Positions 1-5,828 of a DNA stretch of 10,503 nt are shown in pieces. The stretch covers positions 1-10,503 of the forward strand of contig CABTZO010000035.1 in assembly GCA_902489335.1 (NCBI GenBank), in the 5' to 3' direction. The notes under the pieces were generated by a model. It did no database searches. It saw nothing but the letters and a program-made list of their open reading frames with translations, and was not told the origin of the DNA. How positions within the stretch are numbered: position 1 is the stretch's first letter; the number at the start of each line of letters is the position of its first letter. The position numbers and the translations under genes were made by a program. Source of the stretch: an uncultured Oscillospiraceae bacterium (GTDB lineage: Bacteria; Bacillota; Clostridia; Oscillospirales; Acutalibacteraceae).

Positions 1-16
1 CTCTGTTTCCCAACCG

Positions 17-44
17 GTAGCCGCCGATTATCAATCGGCGGTAC
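17..44. other. GC-rich hairpin at the left edge
   Basis: A perfect 9-bp inverted repeat (ccgccgatt at 21-29, aatcggcgg at 33-41) encloses a 3-base loop. It extends by three further pairs (gta 17-19 with tac 42-44) around a single bulged G at 20. It is much richer in G+C than the surrounding DNA. It lies just past the stop codon of the dNTPase-like gene on the minus strand, so it may help end that transcript. Neither strand shows a run of T after the stem, however, so it is not a classic intrinsic terminator. It could also be a terminal palindrome of a mobile element, or lie inside the end of a plus-strand gene entering from the left. Confidence 0.55.
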
Positions 45-65
45 TGTTACATTCCGAATATTAAA

Positions 66-1262
66 TTAATCGAAATATCCTTTGTATTCGACTTTTATCT
101 TGCTGTCCGGGAACAGATGATGATACAAATCCGTGAAATAATCGTCTGTCATACTTGCGATATAATCTACCACAATTTGATTAGGCTCATTTTTTTCATA
201 TTCAAACGGCCGCTCATAATGACTTTTTTTAATATAATTTATGTGGTGAGTGTAGATTTTAGATTCTCTTCTTTCGTTTATTAAATCATCGAGAAGTTTT
301 TCATATACTTCACGCATCATCGGTTTTACACAGGTATCCATTTTTTCTTTAACTTTTTTATCTCCGTAAATGCGATTATAATTTTCAGCTTTTGCCTGCT
401 TGAGCGCTTCAAAATGCTCCTTGCTCATCTTTATGTAGGGCTTTCCGAAACTGTTTTCAACAATGTTTATAGTTAAATTGTTGATTATCTCCGCATTAAG
501 TTTACCGATTATTGTATCGCTGTAATGTCGCTCGTCTAAAATTTTTGTCCTGTGCGCGTCCTGTCGGTCTTTTCCGAGATATGAAATAATGTCGCTTATT
601 CGAACAACACAGCCCTCTAACGTTGATGGTATCAAAAGCCCGATTTTATTTTTATCTTTTGTGCAGGCTTCAATTTTATCGTCGAATTCTTCAAAAGAAT
701 TTAACTTTTCAGGTCGGTACTCCGAAAGCTCCAGTTCCCCGTTGTGACAGGCAATTCCGTCCAAAGTCTGAAGCGTTATATTATACGGAAAAATTTTATC
801 TAAAACGCGGACAGACTGCAGATTATGGCAAAAATGCCGTCCCGTTTTTTCGTAAAATATATTGTCAAGATAAAGTTCTCCCGCATGTGCAAAAGGAGTA
901 TGACCTATGTCGTGTCCCAGGGAAATAGCTTCAATCAAATCCAAATTCAGATTCAATGCTTTGCCGATTGTTTTAGCAATCTGTGCAACCAACTGAACGT
1001 GCAGACTTCTGCGTGTAATATCATCATTTTTATAAAAAGAAAAGACCTGTGTTTTATCTGCATATCTGCCAAAATATGGGCAGTGCAAAATTTTATCGGT
1101 GTCCCGAATATAGGCATTTCTGACAGCATTTGCCTTATCTCTGTCGTTGTCTCTCCTTATCGCCACTTCATAACCACAGGCAAACTCCGAAAAATTATCG
1201 TTTTTAGATTCAATAAGTTTATTTTCTAAATCTTTAGATAAATTTTCATAATTTAAGCTCAT
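66..1262 (-). CDS. HD-domain deoxynucleotide triphosphohydrolase-like protein (dGTPase family)
   Basis: Predicted cytosolic metal-dependent phosphohydrolase of the dGTPase/HD superfamily, 398 residues. Family members cleave dNTPs to deoxynucleoside plus triphosphate and so adjust the dNTP pool. The N-terminal signature includes RDTDKILH (residues 53-60) and KTQVF (70-74). The HD metal site is visible as His88 in RRSLHVQ, the His117-Asp118 pair in SLGHDIGHTPFAHAGE, and Asp224 in RISDIISY. Length fits the shorter dGTPase-like branch rather than the roughly 500-residue E. coli Dgt. A strong Shine-Dalgarno (GAGGGG, 1272-1267) supports the ATG at 1262. It is the last gene of a minus-strand cluster, 24 bp after the alkylation repair gene. 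The substrate is not certain: this branch may prefer dNTPs other than dGTP or need a dNTP activator. Family call is firm, exact specificity is inference. Confidence 0.9.
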   Translation of the reverse strand: MSLNYENLSKDLENKLIESKNDNFSEFACGYEVAIRRDNDRDKANAVRNAYIRDTDKILHCPYFGRYADKTQVFSFYKNDDITRRSLHVQLVAQIAKTIGKALNLNLDLIEAISLGHDIGHTPFAHAGELYLDNIFYEKTGRHFCHNLQSVRVLDKIFPYNITLQTLDGIACHNGELELSEYRPEKLNSFEEFDDKIEACTKDKNKIGLLIPSTLEGCVVRISDIISYLGKDRQDAHRTKILDERHYSDTIIGKLNAEIINNLTINIVENSFGKPYIKMSKEHFEALKQAKAENYNRIYGDKKVKEKMDTCVKPMMREVYEKLLDDLINERRESKIYTHHINYIKKSHYERPFEYEKNEPNQIVVDYIASMTDDYFTDLYHHLFPDSKIKVEYKGYFD

Positions 1263-1286
1263 ATTACCCCTCGTTTGTAAAGTTCT

Positions 1287-1967
1287 TTATATAATATTTT
1301 TCTTATATTCCTTTAACTTTTCTTTATTTTCTTTTGCTATCCGTCTTGAGTCATAAATTTTTTGAACGGTCATTTGAAAAATTTCTCTGTCGTCTATATT
1401 TTCTTTCAAATATTTGTAAACACAGTCAAAATGATTGACCGCAACTTCACTTAAAAACCATGCTTTCATCATTTTAACGTAATAGTTATTGCTTTTTGCA
1501 CACATTGCAAGTTTTATTTTATCTTCGTCAAAATTTTCGTCAGTAAAATATTTATAAAGCATACCTATTGCAAATCTTTGCGTATAGGGCTTTTCAGACT
1601 CAATCCACTTTTTTATCAGTGGTAATAACCTATTTAAATGCGACTTAAATATTTTGGGTCGCAGAGCGTCGCAGGTCGCCCAATTATCTATATATGGCAA
1701 AAATCTTTCTGTTTCTCTTATCAGAATGTCAAAATCTTTAATCTCATTTAAGTAAAAAACATGTATCTGATTTTCTTCAAAAAATGAATGCGGAAGATTC
1801 TTTAAAAATTCTTTAGAAAAATCGGTGTTTGTTTTTGCAAATTTTCTCAGTTTATCTGTCCTAACACCGATTATTTTGTCTTTTTCAATTGTCGGAATGA
1901 GTTTTTGCATAAATTGAGCATAAGTTTCATCGGCATTGTCTTTTAAGAATTCCAAAACATTTTCCAT
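1287..1967 (-). CDS. DNA alkylation repair protein, AlkD-like HEAT-repeat glycosylase
   Basis: 226-residue all-helical protein of the DNA alkylation repair (AlkD) family. These HEAT-repeat glycosylases remove positively charged alkylated bases such as 3-methyladenine and 7-methylguanine without flipping the base. Counting from the ATG at 1967, residues matching the Bacillus AlkD catalytic cleft are visible: Trp96 and Asp100 in NWATCDAL (W109/D113 in AlkD), Arg131 in TQRFAIGML (near R148), and Trp170 in MMKAWFLSEVAV (W187). The reading frame also opens at a TTG (1982), but I chose the ATG because a weak SD (TGGGA, 1977-1973) sits 5-6 bases before it. The gene starts 21 bp after the stop of the DUF2254 gene, so the two are probably co-transcribed and perhaps translationally coupled. 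Activity is likely because the key residues are present; lesion range cannot be judged. Confidence 0.88.
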   Translation of the reverse strand: MENVLEFLKDNADETYAQFMQKLIPTIEKDKIIGVRTDKLRKFAKTNTDFSKEFLKNLPHSFFEENQIHVFYLNEIKDFDILIRETERFLPYIDNWATCDALRPKIFKSHLNRLLPLIKKWIESEKPYTQRFAIGMLYKYFTDENFDEDKIKLAMCAKSNNYYVKMMKAWFLSEVAVNHFDCVYKYLKENIDDREIFQMTVQKIYDSRRIAKENKEKLKEYKKNII

Positions 1968-1988
1968 TTTAATCCCACACAATTCGAC

Positions 1989-3353
1989 TTATATTAAATC
2001 TGCAGATTCATCTTTTTCCTTGACTTTTTCGCCCCGAACAAATTTAACTGCGTCCATTTCTTTTGCCGATTCATCAAACTCGGATATTTTAGCGGAATCC
2101 AAAAAGTTTGTCAGACGATTTCTCATCTCTTCTTTTTCATAATTGCTTTCCATTTTTGGGAAGCACTTGTTTCCAATGTGTTTTGCAAGCTTAACCAAAG
2201 CAGGTTTATTGTTGTCGGTACACTTATATAATATCGCATTCATACTGTCTAAAATTGCCCCGATAACGGAAATATCGGCGCTGCCATAGTGAATCATTTG
2301 ACCGAACATAAAGAATAAATCTTCTTCAAATGTGTAGCAGGAATAGAAAATCTTACAGCTTCCAAAGTCGCCCTGCAAAATATGGCACTCGTCTATGCAG
2401 GCAAGTTTTTCAAGTAAAACTCCGATTTTTTTAACTATATGAATACAGGTGTTCGGATCATTGACCGACGGAGAAATTGCTCTAAGAGCAATCTCGACAA
2501 GCTTTGTCAGATTATAACGATAATCGGTTGTAACAATTTTTATATCTTCAAATATGAAACAGTCGGAAAGAGATGACAAAAGCTTTTCGTCAACTTCCAT
2601 ATCAGTCTGCAAAACCGCAACCGGAATCCCGGAATTTACAAACTGTCCCATTTTTGCGTTTACCGACAGCAAACCGGAATATGATTTCAAAAGAAAGCTG
2701 AGTTTGTCGGCATCGACAAGATTTAAATAACCGGAATTTTGTGACTTGATAATATAGCTTTTTTGATTGCTGTACGGCTTGTATTCTTCGGTGTTTTTTC
2801 GAAGTTCAATTTCACGATTTATCGCCTTTTTGGCGTCGGAATAAACATCTCCTATGAGATTTACGCCCTGCACCTGCTTTATAACTTTTTGAACGAAAAT
2901 TATAAAATATACTATACATAAGATTGAATATAAAATCGCAATAGTTCCCGCAATTCCGCCGTATTCAATTGAAATATTTTTAAGAATTAAGAGTTCGGAA
3001 ACACAGTAGAAAAAACCGCCGATAAATATTCCGAGAACTTTTATGGTTATCTTATTTTGCAGGAAGTTTTCAACTACACGAGGTGTGAAATTTGAAGCGT
3101 ATGAGCCTAAAACAGTCAGAATTGTTGAAAAAGTAAAGGTTGTGATTGTAAGAAGTGCGCCGGCAAGAGTAGTTAAAACGGTCTGCATTAAGTCTTTTTC
3201 CATAAACAAAAAATCGGGTAAAAATCTTCTTATCGGCAAATATCCGAGGTCGATAAGTCCGACCGCAATAATTATTATTAGTGAATATAAGATATATTGA
3301 AGAGTGTAAACCCAGGTTGAATTATGATAAAAAAACAGTTTTAACTTTTTCAT
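1989..3353 (-). CDS. DUF2254 family integral membrane protein
   Basis: 454-residue predicted membrane protein of unknown function matching the DUF2254 (COG4325) pattern. From the ATG at 3353 there are four hydrophobic segments, at about 17-35, 57-83, 105-123 and 131-155, then a soluble C-terminal part of about 300 residues. Recognisable family signatures are FTPRVVENFL (89-98) after the second segment, SGYLNLVDADKL (207-218), and ALRAISPSVNDPNT (289-302). The C-terminus is charged and Glu/Lys-rich. The frame stays open to an ATG at 3449, but that would translate the whole promoter region and add a non-family N-terminus. A GAAAGG SD (3365-3360) six bases before the ATG at 3353 decides the shorter start. 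It is the first gene of the minus-strand cluster, with its own predicted promoter back to back with that of aroF. No transport or enzymatic role can be assigned from sequence. Confidence 0.88.
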   Translation of the reverse strand: MKKLKLFFYHNSTWVYTLQYILYSLIIIIAVGLIDLGYLPIRRFLPDFLFMEKDLMQTVLTTLAGALLTITTFTFSTILTVLGSYASNFTPRVVENFLQNKITIKVLGIFIGGFFYCVSELLILKNISIEYGGIAGTIAILYSILCIVYFIIFVQKVIKQVQGVNLIGDVYSDAKKAINREIELRKNTEEYKPYSNQKSYIIKSQNSGYLNLVDADKLSFLLKSYSGLLSVNAKMGQFVNSGIPVAVLQTDMEVDEKLLSSLSDCFIFEDIKIVTTDYRYNLTKLVEIALRAISPSVNDPNTCIHIVKKIGVLLEKLACIDECHILQGDFGSCKIFYSCYTFEEDLFFMFGQMIHYGSADISVIGAILDSMNAILYKCTDNNKPALVKLAKHIGNKCFPKMESNYEKEEMRNRLTNFLDSAKISEFDESAKEMDAVKFVRGEKVKEKDESADLI

Positions 3354-3359
3354 TTTGTG

Positions 3360-3365
3360 CCTTTC
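3360..3365 (-). promoter_or_regulatory. Ribosome binding site deciding the DUF2254 start
   Basis: On the minus strand GAAAGG lies six bases before the ATG at 3353. The in-frame ATG 32 codons upstream (3449) has no such site, so the shorter protein is preferred. Confidence 0.7.
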
Positions 3366-3392
3366 ATAACGGATAAATTTAATGTCAAAAAA

Positions 3393-3421
3393 ATTGAAGC
3401 ATAAAAGTATACTTTTGTCAA
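3393..3421 (-). promoter_or_regulatory. Predicted sigma-A promoter for the DUF2254 cluster
   Basis: On the minus strand TTGACA (3421-3416, a perfect -35 consensus) is followed after 17 bases by TTCAAT (3398-3393), preceded by TGC, giving an extended -10. The -10 hexamer itself is only 4/6 to consensus. The predicted transcription start is near 3386, leaving a 33-base leader that contains the GAAAGG ribosome site. Confidence 0.5.
3403..3416. repeat. Perfect 14-bp palindrome between divergent promoters
   Basis: AAAAGTATACTTTT is its own reverse complement. It lies in the spacer of the leftward promoter and touches both -35 hexamers at its right end. A symmetric site here could serve as an operator for a dimeric regulator. 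No regulator gene is adjacent, and short AT-rich palindromes do occur by chance, so the role is inference. Confidence 0.45.
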
Positions 3422-3443
3422 TGAACTGTAAATGTGATAAAAT
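3415..3443 (+). promoter_or_regulatory. Predicted sigma-A promoter for aroF, leaderless
   Basis: TTGTCA (3415-3420) is followed after exactly 17 bases by TAAAAT (3438-3443), preceded by TGA, so it is an extended -10 promoter with near-consensus elements. Counting the last T of the -10 as -7 places +1 at 3450, the A of the aroF ATG. No convincing Shine-Dalgarno precedes that ATG, which agrees with a leaderless transcript. Confidence 0.65.
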
Positions 3444-3449
3444 CAACAT

Positions 3450-4211
3450 ATGTCAGACTATGAGAAATTGAAAAACCAATTTAATATAATAGCAGGGCCC
3501 TGTGCGGTCGAAAGCAAGGAACAGATTGAAAAAATCGCTTCCGCCGTTTACAAAAGCGGAGCTACCGTTCTACGTGGTGGAGCCTTTAAACTCAGAAGCG
3601 ATGTTAATTCTTTTATGGGACTCGGAAAAGAAGGAATTGACCTGCTTGTTGATGCCGGCAAAAGTGTAAATCTTCCCGTATTGACGGAAGTTACAAAGAT
3701 TTCCGACCTTGAATTTATAGAGGACGTCGATATTCTTCAAATCGGTACTCGCAATATGCAAAATTACCCGCTAATTTCGGAAACGGCAAAGACGGGTAAA
3801 ATCATATTATTAAAACGAGGTTTCGGTTGCACATTAAAAGAATACCTGCAAAGCGTGGAATATATTAAGAAAAACGGCAACGACAAAATTATTCTCTGTG
3901 AAAGAGGAATAAGGACTTTTGAAACTTCACTTCGAAACACCTTTGACGTCTCGGCAATACCGCTGCTAAAAGAAAAATCTGATTTTTTAGTTTATGCGGA
4001 TCCCTCACACGCAACCGGGAACAGCAGATATGTAAAGCCTATTGCCTTGTCAGCAGTTGCCGCAGGTTGCGACGGAGTTGAAATTGAAGTTCACAATAAC
4101 CCGTCAGAAGCCTTGTCGGACAAAGAACAGGCACTTGATTTACGCGAATTTTATACGCTTGTAAAACAAATGATTTCTATCAGAAAGACAGTTGAAAAAT
4201 ATTATGAATGA
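3450..4211 (+). CDS. aroF: 3-deoxy-7-phosphoheptulonate (DAHP) synthase, class I-beta, minimal form
   Basis: Condenses phosphoenolpyruvate and erythrose 4-phosphate to DAHP, the first step of the shikimate pathway, in the cytosol. The 253-residue protein is the bare TIM-barrel core of the KDSA-like (I-beta) class. Signatures in order are GPCAVES (16-22), LRGGAFKLRS (41-50), LPVLTEV (75-81), DILQIGTRNMQNYPL (94-108), ILCERGIRTFET (148-159), DPSHATG (184-190) and EIEVHNNP (211-218). The expected metal ligands are Cys18, His187, Glu213 and Asp224. The common FKPR motif reads FKLR here. It lacks both the N-terminal ferredoxin-like regulatory domain of the Thermotoga enzyme and the chorismate mutase domain of the Bacillus enzyme, so intrinsic feedback control is not evident; the downstream mutase could supply it. 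The ATG at 3450 is the only plausible start (in-frame TAA at 3438) and has no clear ribosome site. Confidence 0.95.
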   Translation: MSDYEKLKNQFNIIAGPCAVESKEQIEKIASAVYKSGATVLRGGAFKLRSDVNSFMGLGKEGIDLLVDAGKSVNLPVLTEVTKISDLEFIEDVDILQIGTRNMQNYPLISETAKTGKIILLKRGFGCTLKEYLQSVEYIKKNGNDKIILCERGIRTFETSLRNTFDVSAIPLLKEKSDFLVYADPSHATGNSRYVKPIALSAVAAGCDGVEIEVHNNPSEALSDKEQALDLREFYTLVKQMISIRKTVEKYYE

Positions 4212-4473
4212 TTCAAAATTAAACAAAATCAGAATAAGAATTGACAACACCGACGATAAGATAGTCCGACTTTTTGAAGAAAGATTGCGCCTTGTCGACG
4301 AAATAATTGAAGAAAAAAACAAGCTTGAACTTCCTATAAAAGATTCACAGCGGGAATCTGAAATTATAAAGAGATATAAAGAAAGAGATGATTTCAAATT
4401 TATTGAAATGCTTTATAAATCAATTTTTGAAATTTCAAGACTGCGAGAAGAAGAAAAATCTAAAAAATATTAA
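4204..4473 (+). CDS. aroQ: Chorismate mutase, AroQ class, monofunctional
   Basis: Rearranges chorismate to prephenate, the branch step to phenylalanine and tyrosine. The 89-residue helical protein aligns with the E. coli P-protein mutase domain, and nearly all active-site residues are in register: Arg10 (R11), Arg27 (R28), Lys38 (K39), Asp47 (D48), Arg50 (R51) and Glu51 (E52). The Q88 position appears to be Glu82, as in the yeast enzyme. A TTG at 4192 would add four residues; the ATG at 4204 fits the family start better. Its first 8 bases overlap the end of aroF, and no strong SD is seen, which suggests translational coupling to aroF. Because Bacillus-type DAHP synthases carry a fused mutase that senses pathway products, this separate mutase may form a complex with the AroF product; that is inference. 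Confidence 0.92.
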   Translation: MNDSKLNKIRIRIDNTDDKIVRLFEERLRLVDEIIEEKNKLELPIKDSQRESEIIKRYKERDDFKFIEMLYKSIFEISRLREEEKSKKY

Positions 4474-4480
4474 GGGGTGA
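4472..4480 (+). promoter_or_regulatory. Strong ribosome binding site of the lipase gene
   Basis: AAGGGGTGA overlaps the stop codon of the chorismate mutase gene (4471-4473) and ends four bases before the ATG at 4485. It supports a start that leaves no room for a signal peptide, because the next residues already form the first core strand and oxyanion-hole motif. Confidence 0.75.
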
Positions 4481-4484
4481 TAAT

Positions 4485-5642
4485 ATGAAAAACAATTATC
4501 CGTTCATCTTTGTTCACGGAACTTTGGGATACGGAGACAATGATTTTGTTTCAAAATTGGCAAATTATTGGGGACTGTCTACCGGAAATTTAATTAAGAA
4601 CTTAAATCAAAAAGGACTTGAAAGCTATGCGCCGTCACTGGGTGGACTTACCGGGCTTTGGGATCGTTGCTGCGACTTATATGCCCGTCTTGTCGGCGGA
4701 ACAGTTGACTACGGAAAGGCACACAGCGAAAAATACGGTCATCCGCGTTTCGGAAAAACATATAAAGAGCCTCTGATTAAAAATTTTGACGAAAAACATA
4801 AGATAAATTTGATAGGCTCCAGTTTCGGAGGACCTAATGTTATTTTATTCTCATCTCTTATGGCTTACGGTTCAAAAGAAGAGCGAGAAGTGACGGATGA
4901 AAACGACTTAAGTCCTCTTTTCAAGGGCGGTCACGGTAAATACATTAACAGCGTCATCACTTTGGCAGGTGTAAATAACGGAACCACTCTATTTGAAATC
5001 GGGCGCCCTGCTTTGAAGCCGTTAAACTTTTTGATGTGTTCGGTCTCAAATCTTTTCGGTAAATTCCCATTTTTATCGGAATTTCATGATCTTGGAATGG
5101 AACAATTCGGTCTGCAAAAACAGGACGAAAACGGTAAGTTTGTTTCAACGTCCTTTGATTTTGGAAAAATTAAAAATGCCTGCAACTCAAAAGAAGGCAC
5201 CTTTTATGAAATGGGATTAACCGAACTTCAAGAACTCAACGATAAATTTAAGACAAACAATGACGCATACTACTTTGCTTTTCCTTATCGAACAACTAAA
5301 ACAAATAAAAATCAAAAAGAAAATCCCCTGCTTTCAACCTTGTTTATTCACATACCGTTTGCATTCTTAATGGGAAGATATGAAAACAGTTCTTTGGGAG
5401 TAGACGAAAAATGGTTTCAAAACGATTGCCTTGTAAATACAATTTCCGAAAAAGCTCCCTTCAACGCAAAATCGGAAGAATTTGTAAAACAAAGAGGCAA
5501 TTTTGAAAGAGGAACTTGGTATAATATGCCCGTTCAAATAGGAGATCATTTTGCGCATGTCGGCGGAATGTATCCTAAATTAAACAATGACTATCAAACA
5601 AGAGCCTTGAATTTCTTGACTTTTGTAAATAATTTACATTAA
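4485..5642 (+). CDS. Alpha/beta-hydrolase lipase of the Geobacillus/Staphylococcus (family I.5/I.6) type, no signal peptide
   Basis: 385-residue predicted triacylglycerol lipase/esterase. The oxyanion-hole motif FVHGTLGYG is at residues 9-17. The nucleophile elbow is GSSFGG (111-116) with Ser113; most relatives have His before the Ser. The catalytic Asp is probably Asp314 in NDCLVNTIS and the catalytic His is His355 in GDHFAHVGG. The family's extra zinc-site region is clearly kept: WDRCCDLYARLVGGTVDYG (59-77) with Asp60, then His80 and His86 in the AH..KYGHPRFGKTY stretch, and Asp260 in NNDAYYFAF. Known members of these families are secreted with a signal peptide (and a pro-region in staphylococci). 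This protein starts MKNNYPFIFVHG, directly in the core, so it looks cytosolic or exported by another route. It follows the chorismate mutase gene by 11 bp and ends before a strong terminator, making it the last gene of the aroF unit. Substrate chain length cannot be read from sequence. Confidence 0.88.
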   Translation: MKNNYPFIFVHGTLGYGDNDFVSKLANYWGLSTGNLIKNLNQKGLESYAPSLGGLTGLWDRCCDLYARLVGGTVDYGKAHSEKYGHPRFGKTYKEPLIKNFDEKHKINLIGSSFGGPNVILFSSLMAYGSKEEREVTDENDLSPLFKGGHGKYINSVITLAGVNNGTTLFEIGRPALKPLNFLMCSVSNLFGKFPFLSEFHDLGMEQFGLQKQDENGKFVSTSFDFGKIKNACNSKEGTFYEMGLTELQELNDKFKTNNDAYYFAFPYRTTKTNKNQKENPLLSTLFIHIPFAFLMGRYENSSLGVDEKWFQNDCLVNTISEKAPFNAKSEEFVKQRGNFERGTWYNMPVQIGDHFAHVGGMYPKLNNDYQTRALNFLTFVNNLH

Positions 5643-5660
5643 ACAGATTCAAATAAAAAC

Positions 5661-5700
5661 CACCGAAATCATCTTACAAAAGAGATTTCGGTGATTTTTT
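5661..5700. terminator. Bidirectional intrinsic terminator
   Basis: A perfect 10-bp stem (caccgaaatc 5661-5670, gatttcggtg 5684-5693) has a 13-base loop and is followed on the plus strand by A and six T (5695-5700). On the minus strand the stem is followed by G and five T (complement of 5655-5659). It lies between the converging lipase and surface-protein genes and can end both transcripts. Confidence 0.85.
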
Positions 5701-5717
5701 AATGTTTGTTAATCGAA

Positions 5718-5828
5718 TTATTTATTTTTTCTTTTCCTGTCTGAAAGAGCAATTATAAGAAATGCTGATGAGATAAAAGCAATAATAACATAGATAAACA
5801 GATGATTATCAAGACCCGTTTTAGGCAA
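5718..5828 (-). other. Sortase cell-wall sorting signal
   Basis: LPKTG (5828-5814) is followed by a short LDNH linker, about 20 hydrophobic residues and the positively charged RKRKNK end, then TAA. This is the standard class A type sorting signal: cleavage between Thr and Gly and linkage to peptidoglycan. The sortase gene is not in the window. Confidence 0.93.

Noticed and set aside
2..64. C-terminal end of a plus-strand gene entering from the left (frame open to TAA at 62-64)
   Set aside because: About 20 residues with no recognisable motif overlapping a hairpin; a second plus-strand frame is also open to 69, so chance cannot be excluded.
623..1229. Plus-strand open frames opposite the dNTPase-like gene
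   Set aside because: They lie wholly inside a well-supported gene, have no ribosome site, and their translations look like antisense shadows.
1968..1982. TTG start of the AlkD-like gene, five codons upstream
   Set aside because: The ATG at 1967 has a weak but correctly placed SD and begins the usual family N-terminus; the TTG gains nothing recognisable.
3354..3449. N-terminal extension of the DUF2254 gene by 32 codons to an ATG that overlaps the aroF ATG in CATATG
   Set aside because: It would read through both predicted promoters, adds residues unlike the family, and lacks a ribosome site. The ATG at 3353 has GAAAGG at the right distance.
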